This document shows, piece by piece, positions 40,482-52,979 of a stretch of DNA of 64,000 bases. Every line of letters starts with the position of its first letter. The stretch's first letter is position 1. Source of the DNA: Symsagittifera roscoffensis (taxonomy: Eukaryota; Xenacoelomorpha; Acoela; Convolutidae); NCBI RefSeq assembly GCF_963678635.1, contig NC_087064.1, positions 81,133,526 to 81,197,525 of the forward strand, in the 5' to 3' direction. The notes under the pieces were generated by a model. That model was not told the origin of the DNA, did no database searches, and saw nothing but the letters and a program-made list of their open reading frames with translations. The translations under genes and the position numbers were made by a program.

Positions 40482-43400
40482 AAAATGCTTAAATTATCAG
40501 AGTAGATTCAGATTATTTTTATTGCCCTGGGTTTAATCATTATCCCGTTTTAATTTATTTATTTGGACGAGTTTTTCCTGCTTCAGTTTTCCGATTTCTA
40601 CCTAGAGATTAGGTTTTTCAGATGTCAAATTAAAAGGGCGATGTCTTAAGGGATCCCATAGGAGTTTTCTTTACCATTATAATTATGGATTTTATTATTA
40701 CTCATGCATTAAGTAAGAGTGTTTCAACCGGATACTAGACTTTTTCTCCGTGAACAGATTACAAGATTTCACACGTGAAAGTTTCAACTTGCTTCAAAAT
40801 ATCCTGAATCGAAGTGAATCGGCTATGCTATGCAGCGCGTCTTCTGGCGTAGAGGTGACACGCGAGCTTGAGACGAGAAAAGCTTGTGGTTCGAATCCGA
40901 CCGGAACTAGAAATTTTCTGTTTAGTCTGACTATTGTTCCTCTGTTCATTTTTTTCGGCTTAGTTCCCGTATAACAGACTCTTTTTGAAGGTTCAGCTTT
41001 CTTCTTATTTTCTGAATGCCATTTCTAAAGCCCCATCGGTAGACTTAATTGTGTTACATTTTTTTGTAGGGACTTTCAGTAAAATGCTCGCGATTCGCAG
41101 GTGAAAACAATTGGGAACGTAGACTTTTTTGTGAACAACTCGTCTAAAAAAAACCGAATAATTTTTTCTCAAATCTTCCATTTTTTAAACCAACATATTT
41201 TTTTTTAGCATTTCGGCATTTAAACTACCCGTTGAATTCTTTTTTAATGTTGAATTCTATATTAACAACTTCGGTTTGGTATAGTTTCCGTTTTTATTTT
41301 TGTGTTTTCTCGGCTTAAAAGTTAATCGGTCTATACCTTATCGGCTTAGTGACATCACATTGCGTCATTGGATAAGCGAAACAAGTTTTTTTATGTTTAA
41401 GGGTTTTAGGCGGGTAATGTCATTATCAAAAAATTTTCAATATTTAATGAAAACATTTTTTTTGGTCAACGGGTGTCTGCTCAAAAAATGCCCGCTTTGT
41501 TACCGCTCCTTAAGCTTTGCTTCGATGCAAATTTAATTGCTTAATTGTATTGTTTGGCGAGTTTTGTTCAAAAACTGAGTTCAATTAAGTCAAATTGAGG
41601 CAAAGATATAAAAATTTAAGTAGGTCTTGCTTTTCTGGACATTTTCAAAAACGTTTTTTTAAAATTAAGTGGCTTTCGTCTCAATTTCTGTCTGCCATTT
41701 TGTCTGTGAAAAAGACATTTTTGGGAGCTAGAAAAAATATTTTCAATGCTGAAAAATTGTCGTCAGCATTAAATTTTTAAAATGTTATGACAATTTTACT
41801 TTTATGGATTTTTTGATTACATTTTGGCATGATCTTAATCAGATTTCTTGAAGCTTAGGACTAGCAAGCGTTATGAAATCGGAATATAGACTTTTTTGTC
41901 TGTCCATCTTTTGTCGTTTTAGTTGCCACATAGCTGACTTTTTGTGCTGAATGCAATTTCATTTTAATTGATTTTTTTTTTATTAATTCGTTTAGATTGG
42001 AAATCTTCGGGCCCTCTGAATTTGTATGTTTTTTTTTCAGAATATATATGAATATTTTTTCAGCATTTATGGTTTTAAAGTAGTGACCTTATTTTGCTTT
42101 GTTCGAAAGGAAAAACTGTCAGCCGATTTTTTAAATGTGATTTTTTTTTCGGCTTAGCTGCTGCTATATAAATGTTTCCAAATGAATATTAAATGACGGC
42201 GATTGTGTTGCTGAACGTTTTTTCCCTCAAATTATAACCATCTTTTGAGACAAGCATTTGTATTTTTAGTGACATTTCCCACAGAAAAACGTTTTTAGCG
42301 AAAAAGTTTCTTACTGGGTGGCTTCCGTTTCATTTTGTCTGCTAGCATGCAATGCTAATATCTCTGTGTCCGCCTGTGTATCCGAAATTGGGGGACCCCC
42401 TGATAAATATGAAACCCCCGCTCTCGCAAAGAAAATGCGTTTGTTGTACAAAGCATGTACAACCACTCGCCAGTAGTTTTCGACTCACGCGAGTTACGTA
42501 CTGTAGAATAACGCACTTGCTCTATGAATTTGACAATTTTCGCGATGGTAACACATTTATCTTTACTTTATCAGTGATCCTGAACGTAATTTTAAACTTC
42601 ATAAAACAAAGAGGAGTAATATTTTAAAAGTTTCCTCTTTATTTTGAAAATGTACCAAACACGAGCTTAAATTATTTTTAAGACCTTTAAAACTACTTAT
42701 CCTTACTTGACCATAATTAGTGAAAAATCAATTTGTTAATCTAAGGATTTGAGCGTTCTCGGATCGTATAGCCTTCTCGGGACTATCAGAAACGAATAAC
42801 TGTAAAACAGATTCTTTTGCAGGAAAGTTTAAAGATTGACATGAGTTTGGGAAGCTGGATCGAAATGAGTGTTTTACCCGAAGTTTTTCCCCGAAGTGCT
42901 AAAATAAAAACTTCAGTTTTTCCCCGGATTACTTCAGATTTTTCCCCGGGGTTGAAATTTTCGAAGGTTTTACCAAAAATGATTTCCAGCTTTAAATTGA
43001 AGTGTACGATTTGGAATTTGGTTTTGTAGTTTTCTGCGAAGTTTTTTTTGTTTGCTCTTGATTCGAGGCACTATGGTTATTTCAATTTTTTGTGTGAGGT
43101 GTCAAAAATAATCAAGCATCTATTTTTATGCGACAATAGTCTCCAACACCTTAAAATGTTTTTTTTTCCGAGTTTTTTTTTGTTCGTCTAGTTTGTTTCG
43201 TGAATTTCTTTGGAATCCGACTCGAAAGAGCTGGTGTCAACCAGGCCTTTCTTAGGGATAAATTTTTTAAAAGATAACAAATATCGCTAACTCTAAATAA
43301 TGGCTGATTTTCAGTCCGATCACTAAGTGGGAAAGAACTTTCTCATCTGGTGTTTCAAATTTTTTCCCCTCGTAAATCAGGTGTCAAAAATATTAATCAT

Positions 43401-43760
43401 CGGATTGGGTCGAGGGATGTATCATATTGAAGCACCTTTAGTTTTGATTCTAACGACATTGAATATTTTCAGAGTTTTTAAAGTTTCCTCAAGAACTGTT
43501 TTGAAATTTTTTGATTTTAGTAAAAATTCTAGCAAATTTAGCGAGTAGGCCTATAATAGTACGATAATCTTTGTTCAAGTCACAAGCATCTTTTTTACTC
43601 CAGTAGATTGAGTTTTAACTCTTGCGATGAGCAAGGGTATTGCATTCCAGTACTTGACTTTTTTCCCTTAATTACTTTGTTCACAGAATGGTCAAAATTA
43701 GAAATGGTAAATTAAGGTTCAGTTCATGATAAATTCATATTTCTTTGCGTCTCCGGCACA
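40482..43760. other. Repeat-rich AT DNA, no gene seen
   Basis: Contains a tRNA-like segment at 40836-40915 and copies of widespread AT-rich families, including CCGCTTTGTTACCGCT near 41491 and TCATCGGATTGGGTCGAGGG near 43397, related to 37290. No open frame shows protein-family features. Confidence 0.5.
40836..40915 (+). repeat. tRNA-like SINE head
   Basis: A-box-like TGGCGTAGAGG (40845-40855) and a perfect B-box GGTTCGAATCC (40888-40898), about 33 bp apart as in tRNAs. No complete acceptor stem forms, so it is tRNA-derived rather than a tRNA gene. It follows the segment TACTAGACTTTTTCTCCGTG, which also occurs with variation at 43650, 53440, 55480, 61868 and 62547, so the two probably belong to one family. 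Confidence 0.55.
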
Positions 43761-43855
43761 CTTGGTCTGGTGGTAACGAATACTCTTTGGAGGGCAAAGG
43801 TATTGGGGTTGAAATGCTTTGCCCTCCAAAGCGTATTCGTTACCACCAGACCAAG
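43761..43855. repeat. Near-perfect hairpin with 39-bp arms
   Basis: Arms 43761-43799 and 43817-43855 are inverted copies with one mismatch, around a 17-bp loop. The arm holds CTTGGTCTGGTGGTAACG and TTTGGAGGGCAAAG. Directly after it, TTCGTTACCACCAGACC (43856-43872) repeats the outer end of the arm once more. The sequence is less AT-rich than its surroundings. Confidence 0.9.
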
Positions 43856-43879
43856 TTCGTTACCACCAGACCGTTTCAA

Positions 43880-46800
43880 AAAAAATTGTCGGCTTATTTG
43901 TCTGCTAATGTTTTGTCGGCTTAGTTGGTACATCGTTGTTTTTTTTTTGCTGTACACAATTTACATTGTTGTTGCTTTTAAAATTATGATTTTTCTGCTA
44001 TTTGTAGTTTTAATAACCTTGGTTTTGCTTATTTTTTTCGCTTTAAAACTTTATTCTGTCCAACTGATGTCGGCTTATTGACCTAATTTTGAAGAGTTTC
44101 AAGAACGAAATAATTTTTATGCTTCCCACTGGACCGCAGAAATCTTAATAGAGTTTGTTCCGCTTGATAGGTTTCGGTGTGTGTTTTGAGGATGAGGGGG
44201 ACTTAATAACTTTTAATCAGTCATTTTTTTCCGCCGTAAAAGTTTTGCTTCAGCCTTATAGGTTTCAGCTTTTCATCGGCTTGGTGACCTCATTTTGTTT
44301 CTTTGACGAGCAAATGTAGTTTTTAGTGTTTGTGTTTTGAGGCTGAGTGGGGCTTAATAACTTTTTATGTCTTAAGTCTTTTTGATTTTTTTTCGGCTTC
44401 TAAGGTTTCTTTTCTGCTGTATTACCGCGTAGTAGTTTTTCTACTGATATAAATGTCACCTTCTGTTGTCTTGGCATGTTTTTCTTTCAAAACTAGCCTT
44501 ATTTATTTTGATAGATCTAGTTTTTTCAACATTTCCGATTTTTTTCCGACTCCGAGACTGTCTTGGGAATTATTTTTTTTAAACCAACAAAATTTTCTGC
44601 AATGTTTGAAAAAAATTATGAATTATTTTGATTTTTTTCCATTATCGGTGAAACTTTTTGTCAATATGCTTAATTTTATTTTTAATTATTAAATATGGCT
44701 AAGTCTTAAACTTTTGTTCAGATCTTTTCATCACACTACCAACAAAAATGACACAATTTGAAAGAAAAGAAACGTTTTTTTTTATAATTGTGGTCGGAAA
44801 TTTCTGTGCCATTTGATCAGCAAGCATCGATTCTGTTACACAAGCAAGCTGCAAGCGATGTGTCATTTTTTGAACCAGATTCGCATAAATTGTTGCTCAT
44901 TTTTGAGGGCACTTATGCATCATGCATAGAATAATAACTTAAACACATGTGTCTATCTGTCTAATTGATTTATTGGTTGCTTTTGTTTGAAAGTCTCAAG
45001 CGAATATGTCTGAGTGGTTTGGACATAAGACTCCTTATCTGAACATCTGTGGTTCGAATCCAGTAGAGGTGAAGTTTTTATATTTTAAGGTTCGTTTTCT
45101 GGATTGTAGATTTTTGTCTGTTTCTTAAATCTCTGTTAGTAGTTTCGTCGCTTGTGTTTTTGAAGTGCAGCGTCGACTCTTTGTTAAATTTTGTTTTTTG
45201 GCCAAAATCGATTGTTGACTTTCGGTTCATTTGTCTTAAAGCTTTTAAGAAAGTTGTTCTTCGTCTGAGACTCTGCTCAGTAGGATTTTTCCAGTTGTCC
45301 TTGTGGTTTAACGTTTGTGACAAGCAAGTTGCTCAACTTCTCGGATTTTTTTCACGTTACACAAGTTTGTTTTAGCTAATAACAGTTTCGATTTTTTGCG
45401 TGTTCTAGTAAGTTAATCGAGTTCGATAATAAAACACGTGAATTAGTTTTGTAACATTGAGGCTAAATTTGTCTTAATATAAATACAATTTCATGTGAGT
45501 TATGTAATACTGCTTAGAAGAAATGACAGAACTGGAACTAATACGTTTTTGTTCCGAACACTAAAAAAATTATGTCAGTGTCGAGAAAAAGGGTATACAA
45601 TTTTTGATTTTTCGTTTATTTTCGAGTGAGTAAAGCGATCGAGTAATGTTCGTTATATATGAAATTAGCAATTTAGGCTTAAAAGAACTTGATTTTACAA
45701 AACGAAAACTAGCTTTGGAAGCTTCGTTTAGCGCTGGTAAAAAATCTTTAAAAAGATATTCAACATTTTAGTGCAAAAAATTGAAAACAAATTTTTTTGT
45801 TCATTTTTTGAGGACGATTGTAGTCTTTCATGCCTTATTCACTAAATTTTCACGCGTTTGTATAATTTTATCATCACACGATGCACAAGAAAGGACACTA
45901 ATTTGAAAAAAAAATTAAGAATGTGATCGGAAGATTCTGTGCTATTTGCACAGCAACCGAGCAACCGGCTATCCTTGTTCTTTTTTAAAGACACTTAGGC
46001 GATCGGCTTCGAATTCCGTAACAAATGCGGAGCCCAGATAATACTAGCAGCTGAAAGTTTTCTAAGTTATGTGAACGTTTTTTCGAAGGCATAAACACTT
46101 ACATAGCGTATCAAAATGACTCAAGCTTGTGAGTTATGTAAATGTAGTTTAAGAACAAACAGTGCTACAGAAATGCTGCATTGCCAAATATCAGACTGCT
46201 CAAGGAGATCAGGAGCTGATAACGCTGCAAATGCAAAAATTCCATTCAATGATATGACGGAGTTGTTCATTGTAAATTCATTCCTCGTGGTTCCGGGAAT
46301 TCTTCGATGTTTATAATTGGGCCCCGGCGTCAGTTCTAACGCTTGCAGTTATTTTGTTGATTTGCTGAATGGTTTTAGATCAACTAGGAGTCGTGGTCAC
46401 AGCGTAAATAGTTAACCCCACGTAGCCACTTTTAAAAAATAACGAAGGATTTTTTCAAATGTCAACCTATTTTTTTTTACTTCTTGCAATTTTTTTCCGA
46501 CATGGATTTGGTAGGGGCTTTGTAGGATGGCACGTGCAGTTTAGTCATTGGCCTCGCTTGAACAAACCATTGATTTGCGGTTTTAAAATTGCAATGCCAA
46601 TTGATAAGGCCATATCAGTTTTTTTATGGCTAGAAGTTGCAAGTTCTTTAATCGATCAAAAAATGTCTAAATCAAATTGTGAATTCAATTTATGAATGGT
46701 GCACCATTTTCTAATCGCAATCAGGGTATCTGGTTATTAATTGGGAGTAATTAAAAAATGATGTGACAATGCTTGTTGCGGCGTTTGATGAGCGAAAAAG

Positions 46801-48504
46801 TATTTTGTGTGCGTGTTGTGTAAAAACTTTTATTAGTTTGTCTTAATGAAGTTTTTTGGGTTTAAAGGGTTTCTGCTCAGATACTTTCGGCTTTGTTACC
46901 GTTGGTTATTTTTTTATTCCAATTCACATACTTCGGATTTGGCGTGTTTTTTGCCAAACTAGCTTATTCACTGAAATAAATTCCAACATTTTCGATTTTT
47001 CCTAATTTTTTACTACTCCGCTTTGTCTCTGTGTTATTTAAGTTTTCTCACTGCAAAAGCTTTCATACTAATTTACGGAGGTAAAACCGTAATCACGCCA
47101 TACCTAAACTTGAGTCAATGTGATTTCGTAACTTTTTATACATTACCGACGAATTTGTTACCAAATTTTATAGATGATAATCATTGTTAGAAATAGTCAT
47201 TACATTTTCCTCCCGTGCGTATTATAAAGAAATCACCGATATATTAGTTTTTTCTAAGGTAATATACGAAGTTTGGCTGTTGTAACTCCAAATGTTCCGG
47301 CCTCAATGACAAGTAAAGAAATTCAAAAAATAAATAATTTTCTAATTGTTTTTTTTTAGTAAATGACGGAGTTAGTTTAATGAGACTATATATTAGTTAA
47401 ACTAATGTGTACATAGCAGGAGAATTGAATTGAAAGTTCATTTACAAATATACATTAGTTTTGCCACTTCATAGCTCCTTCCCGTCGCTTACGTGACGTG
47501 TTCGGAACAACGACAATTTTGATTGTTAACGTAGAACAATTTTTTTTTCAGTCGATAATAAAAGGTGACTGGCCAATGTGGGTTTTCCAAACTTTAGGCA
47601 TGGTTTTGAAAACTGGGGTGGACAAAAATGTGTAGTCTTTTTGTTGCTCTTAGTTCGACCAAAATGATTTCCCGAACTCTTCGAAACTATTGGAAACATA
47701 AAAAGGTGTGCGGCCAGGAAGTACACAAATGCGGAAGCAGACAGATCAAGAAGCAGACAAAATTGACAATATTCAAATCTGATTAGCTGAAATTCATTTT
47801 TTACCAACCATTATTGTTCAAATTCAGTTGGTATCTGAGATGGGAACCAAAGTTGTTTAGAAATGTCCGGGAATTAATACGATGTTTTTTTTTGTAAAAG
47901 TTGCCTTGATTTGAGAAATTTTCTGCTTACTGACCTGTCTGCGTATGCGTTTGTCTACTTACTGCAACGTAACTGACTAAACGTGTACAAATTGTATGTG
48001 TTACGCTAAAACTTATATCCAATTAAGCTTCTTGCAAAGTGCAATTTCACTTCTTTGAATGTTTTGAGCAGTTTTTGCAAAGCGCTTCCTTTTTTATTTG
48101 GGCACAATTCATTATACCGAAATTGAAATAAACTGATTACAGCTAAGAAACCATCGTTTTGCGTTAGATTTTTATTTGCAACTCATGGATAGATTTCCTT
48201 GAAAAAATAAAAGTTTGCCTGTATCCATTACTAATTCCTAACTCCTGGTTATTGCATTCACTAACTTCTAAAAACAATTGAGTTTGTCCCTTAACAGTTT
48301 TTAAACCCTGTCTGTTACTTCAGTTAAAATGGACTGTTTGAAAAAAATGAGCTGACCTGGCAGTGTATAAACTCATATTAACAACTCGATTGAGTGATCG
48401 ATTTATTTCTTTCACTTGTCAGCTTGTTCAGTCACCCAAAAGCATCAATTATCATTAATGATTCCGAAAACGGTTCATATCATTAGAATAAGTAGAGAAG
48501 AGTT
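43880..48504. other. Repeat-rich AT DNA, no firm gene
   Basis: Carries a tRNA-like segment (45003-45075), several copies of a family containing TTCTGTGCTATTTGCACAGC (near 45950; relatives at 37500, 44800 and 56060, and inverted near 48975), a TTTGTTACCG repeat (46892) and a relative of the 39270 repeat (47580-47700). The 66-codon frame at 46116-46316 has a CELCKC start but no family match, and I do not call it. Confidence 0.5.
45003..45075 (+). repeat. tRNA(Leu/Ser)-like SINE head
   Basis: TGTCTGAGTGG (45007-45017) resembles the A-box of Leu/Ser tRNAs and GGTTCGAATCC (45051-45061) is a perfect B-box. The acceptor stem does not pair. The downstream body, ending GCAGCGTCGACTC near 45166, recurs after another tRNA-like segment at 61010-61150, so this is a SINE family rather than a tRNA gene. 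Confidence 0.55.
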
Positions 48505-49368
48505 ATGAGCACAGATAGTGGAAGACAGATGGAACTCCGCATCATGCGCGGAAAACCTGAAAAAAGACCATCCGAACAAGTTTTGTCCAGAAGACTCACA
48601 AATGATTCCGAAAGTAGCGCTGCGTCATTCTCGAGTGCAGCTGCAGGAAAGAACACTGGCGCTGATTCAGTTACGGAGACGGATGGTCCTGGTAGGATTG
48701 CGTTTATTATCGGAGACTCATTGCTGCCGGCTAAATTCTCACCAAGTAGCGTGTCGCAACTATCGAAATCAGGTACGAATGATTGAAAATTATTTGAGAC
48801 GTAAGCAGATAAGATTTATTATGAAACTTCGAGTACTCTCGGTTTATTTACAATAAAACTGATTCCCGTTTTTAAGACCATTAAGTTATTACTCGCTATT
48901 ATTTTTTATTGTTCCACGTATGGCTAAATCATGGAAAGCTTTAATGTAAATCAAACGAGGACAGTCGGCTGCTGTGCAAGTAGCACAAAATGATCCGAAC
49001 TAAGTGATAAGTCTAAAACCTAATATTAGTTAAATAAAAATAATTGCAATTTTGGGCTAAAATGTCCTCTTATTTTTTTCGAGACATGGCCAGTGAATTA
49101 GGACAAACTGCAAGAAATATCGGTAACTATAGTTAAAGCAATGTTACAATTGAATTACAACAGCTGATCATCGAATTCCGTCTAATTCAGTAAAATATCG
49201 TCCCAATTTTTCTCAAGGAACTTTTTGATATATATTTTTTCAAAATCCTAGTCACGACCAAAAGGGTTTATATGATACCAAACTTGACGCTCTGAGAGAT
49301 TTCTTTCAGATGAAGCTTTCTTTGAAGAAAAGACAGACCTGAATCCAAAGTGTATGGTGTTAAGTTGA
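48505..49368 (+). CDS. Possible small two-exon gene, family not recognised
   Basis: Exon 1 48505-48772 and exon 2 49310-49368 join in phase 1 (AAATCAG|GTACGA ... TTCTTTCAG|ATGAAG) to give 108 residues. The N-terminal part is charged and Ser/Ala-rich (residues 1-70). A coherent segment follows, GRIAFIIGDSLLPAKFSPSS, and then an exon 2 tail DEAFFEEKTDLNPKCMVLS. The last part looks like a conserved short motif, but I cannot name a family. Support: good splice sites, codon-like composition and an ATTAG acceptor-like site at 48482-48486 just before the start. Without splicing, exon 1 ends four codons later. It could be chance. Confidence 0.45.
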
Positions 49369-49946
49369 GTTTTGGAGGATTGGTTGCCAGGGCAGCCGTA
49401 TTAATGATGCATCTTCCAATGAATGCTTAGATTATCGAGTAGAAGTTGAAATTTTTTTCATAATTTTTTGAGTTAAAATTGCATAATGTTGCATTGAATT
49501 TGTTTGGACATAGTTTCTTGTTTTTTTTTTGATAATTTAAATCAGTTTTTTTTCTTTGATATTTGTTTGCTTGGTTAATCAGTGCGTTGTTTTTGAGGAT
49601 TTAGTTCAAAGATTTTTCCAGAGGTTTAATTTGTAATTTGATATCTTGCCATATGTTTTCTGGCTGATGATGATATGCCAAATTACCAATTTAAATGCCA
49701 AGTATTACAGTTCAGCAATATAATCGTCAAATAATTGGAACAAATTCATTCGCTCCTTGCTTAAAGTCAAAGTCATCTCTTTTCAAATTAAATTGGATTT
49801 ATGTTTCTGCAGATAAGATTTAAGTTGGCACTTTTTTAAACAGTTTTGAGTACCGCTTCCAAAAATAATTCAATTGTTCAAACTTTACTTTGTTCGATAT
49901 TACCTCATTACTATAATTCGATTATTCGCACTTGACACTAATCGAG
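49369..49946 (+). other. Intergenic before the EF-hand gene
   Basis: 578 bp of AT-rich DNA; no gene, repeat or clear promoter element is visible. Confidence 0.5.
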
Positions 49947-52900
49947 ATGAGTGACGCGTACAATATCGACCACTTCCCGTGGCGCAGCAAGTTCACGGAC
50001 GACAACATCGCCGAGTTCAAGGAGGCGTTCATGGAGTTCGATCAGGACGGAGGCGGCACCATCGACTTGGACGAGTTGGGTTCACTTCTGAGGTAAAGCT
50101 AAAGCAGTTATTTTCAGTTTTCATCCGCTCAATTAGGTTTTGAGGGTGACACGAAGATAATCACCAACCCCTAAAAAGCTATTTGCATATTGGAGATGTC
50201 ACATTTAGCTTTTTACTAAAATATATCTTAGAAGGACTTCGAAAGTCAACTCTTTATGCACATCCTGCATGGTTGTCCATTACAATTATGTATACGTTGA
50301 CATTATAATAGGTCAAGATCATTTTGCTATAATATAATCTACTCCCAATTTTGATCCAGTGATCTGTAAACTTGTATGAATACATGTATAGTAGTTGGTT
50401 TTTGAATAAATTAGTTAACTCAAAAAGATTGTGTTCATTTTTACACCGACGTGTAATATAAGCTTTGGAACGACTTGTCTTAATGTTTAAAGACGACTTC
50501 AGTTATAGAGTGCTGTTGTCTTCAGGAATCTCGGGCAGAACCCGTCGGAAGAAGAATTGGAAGAGATCGTGGCTGAGGCGGACGAGGATGGCAACGGGGA
50601 GATTGACTTCGCTGAGTTCCTGGGAATGATGGCGAGGAAGATCACTGAAGTAGAGGAAAATGAGGAGAAGATTCTGGAAGCATTCAAAGTGCTGGACAAG
50701 GACTGCGATAATTTCATATCACCAGATGAACTCAGACAGGTCAGATTAATCTCTATTCCATTTTTTTTAAGTTTCCGCCTTTATTTTGTTTCGCCACCGA
50801 GCTACGACTGTTTCAACCGCAGCTAATGACAGGTCATAGAGTTTTTTTATTTTGCGAATTTTTTTAGAACCTATAATCTATTATATATTTAAATGCGGGC
50901 TTCACTATCTCGCCATGTTTAAGCTTTTTCAACGAATTATTTTAGCATGTTTAAGCTATATCGTATATTGCAATGGTTAAGAATTTTCTTTCGACTTTCC
51001 AATTTGATTTTAGTGGTTATTTTACCGAGTTTAAATTAAGCAACCCAATATCGAATTAGGGGTTGCAAATTTGGCCTCCAATTTTCAATGCCCGAATCAT
51101 TTTAGTTAACGAGATAAGACAATTTTTGAGATTTTTTCAAAAATTTTCAGAAATTTCAAATAACAAAATAGTTTAAAAAACTCTGAAGTTCCCAACCCTG
51201 TAGCTGGGTACTGTCAGAGTACTATCAAGGATTGCAAGTCTTGCCTCCAAATATGACTGCTCAAATCCTTGTAGTTTTAGAGATATGACGTTTTTTGTGA
51301 TTTTTTCAAAATTTTCAGAAAACTTAAATTATGATTTTTTTTAAAACTCTGAAATTCCCAACCCTGTAGTTGGGTACTGTCAGAGTATTATCAAGGATTG
51401 CGAATCTTGCCTCCAAATATGACTGCTCAAATCCTTGTAGTTTTCGAGATATGACTTTTTTGTGATTTTTTCAAAAAATATCCAGAAAACTTATATTAAT
51501 TTTTTCCCGCAGAATCTGAAATTCCCAACCCTGTAATTGGATCCTGTCAGAATATGACTGCTCAATTCTTTGTAGTTTTCGAGATATGACGTTTTTTGTG
51601 ATTTTTTCAAAATTTTTCAGAAAACTTACATTTGTTTTTATTTTTTGAAAATCTGAAATTCCCAACCCTGTAGTTAAGTCCTGTCGGAGTACACTCAAAG
51701 ATTGCGAATCTTGCCTCCAAGTATGACTGCTCAATTCTTTGTAGTTTTCGAGATATGACGTTTTTTGTGATTTTTTCAAAAATTTTCAGAAAACTTAAAT
51801 TATTATTGTCTTTTTTTTTAAATCTGAAATTCCCAACCCTGTAGTTAGGTCCTTTCAGAGTACTCTCAAGGATTGCGAATCTTGCCTCCAAATATGACTG
51901 CTCAATTCTTTGTAGTTTTCGAGATGTGATTTTTTTTTGTGATTTTCAAAAAGTTTAAATTAATTGTTTTTCAAAATTTGAAATTCCCAACGCTATAGTT
52001 CGGTGTTGTCAGGGTACTCTAAAGAGTTGCAAATCCTGCCACATGCGACTTCTAAACGCGACTGCTCAAATGCTTTTAGTTTCCTAAATGTGACGTTTTT
52101 TTTTATTTTTTCAAAATTTCTGAAAGAACTTATCTACAAAGAAATTCAAAATTATTGAAATTACCAACTCGATGAAGATACAATCTTATTTTCAGCGTAC
52201 ACCCTGGCGTCTCAAATCTTGCCTCTTAATATGAATGCTCAAATCCTTTCAGTTTTCGAGATAAATAGTTTTTTTTTCAATTTTTTTTTTGGGAAACTTG
52301 GGTTTAAAAAAATTCAAAAAATGTTGAATTCCTAACCCTATAGTAGGGTGCTCTCAGGGACTCTCAGTGGTTGCAAATCTGGCCTCCAAATTTCTCCAGA
52401 GGCCCATTAAGTTTGCGAGATGACGCTTTTAAAATGGGAATTTAAAAAAATTAAAAAGTTCGAAATTACCAACCCTGTAATTGGGTGAAGTCAGAGTATA
52501 CTAAAAGTTTGCAGATGTTGTTTCCAATATATGCGATTTTTTTTGAGTTGTCGAAAAATTTCGAAGCACCGGAGGTGCGTTAAACGCTAGTTATCATTGA
52601 ATTTAACGCAATGTTGCATCTTTTCGTGTTTGCACATTTTGAAAAAGGGAGACAACTTTCGTAATATTAATGTCTACTTCGAGTGAAATGACTTTTTTCA
52701 GCTCGATTGAATGGCTCGGGGTTTGTCTGGCAAAAATTGAATTTCACGTAAAAACTTGAAGCCATTCAAATAAGTCACAGAAGATGCGTTTTTTAATGAG
52801 TTGTTCCGCGAGTAAATGTATAATCCTTGAAAAATTCCCTGGTATGTTTCAAGGTGATGGCGATGTTAGGTGAGAAGATGACGGACGAGGAGGCGGCGGA

Positions 52901-52979
52901 GATGATCAAAGTGGGAGACAAGGACGGGGACGGACTCCTCTCATACGAAGAGTTCCTTCTACTAATTCGCAGTGGATGA
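49947..52979 (+). CDS. Troponin C/calmodulin-family EF-hand protein, three exons
   Basis: Exons 49947-50092 (phase 2), 50526-50739 (phase 0) and 52854-52979 give 161 residues, the length of troponin C (about 150-162) and longer than calmodulin (149). Four EF-hand loops: [12 protein letters not shown] at 32-43, [24 protein letters not shown] and [12 protein letters not shown]. Loops 1, 2 and 4 are canonical; loop 3 has Asn at the usual Gly position 6 but keeps the ligands, so all four may bind calcium. The N-terminal 18 residues ([19 protein letters not shown]) form an extension unlike calmodulin, as in troponin C. The codons are much more GC-rich than the introns, a mark of high expression. 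A muscle calcium-sensor role is inferred; a calmodulin-like protein is the alternative. Intron 2 carries a Helitron. Confidence 0.88.
50877..52590 (+). mobile_element. Non-autonomous Helitron with internal tandem repeats, complete, in EF-hand gene intron 2
   Basis: Starts TCTATTATATATTTAAATGC after a host A and ends CTAG before a host T, the Helitron insertion pattern. Eight bases before CTAG is a perfect hairpin, GCACC-GGA-GGTGC (52566-52578), the Helitron 3' signature. The interior (51057-52540) consists of about nine tandem units of about 165 bp, each with TTGCCTCCAAATATGACTGC and AAATTCCCAACCCTGTAG blocks; divergence is highest at the right end. There is no Rep/helicase coding sequence. 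The architecture resembles the HINE/pearl elements described in molluscs. The sense matches the host gene, and the open frames in the repeats are artefacts. Confidence 0.88.
51057..52540 (+). repeat. Tandem array of about 165-bp units inside the Helitron
   Basis: Units begin near 51057, 51231, 51395, 51555 (shortened), 51699, 51873, 52030, 52208 and 52372. Each has a TTGCCTCC block, a GTAGTTTTCGAGATATGACG block and a CCCAACCCTGTAG block followed by a pentamer GTCAG/A. Middle units are the most alike. Confidence 0.85.

Noticed and set aside
45003-45075. Functional tRNA-Leu/Ser gene
   Set aside because: A- and B-boxes are good, but the acceptor stem does not pair and the downstream body recurs elsewhere, pointing to a SINE.
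46116-46316. 66-codon open frame starting MTQACELCKC
   Set aside because: A few cysteines but no recognisable zinc-binding pattern, no supporting splice sites and repeat-rich surroundings.
51471-51891. Minus-strand open frames of 94-102 codons in the EF-hand gene intron
   Set aside because: They translate the 165-bp Helitron repeat units, seen as repeated peptide blocks.
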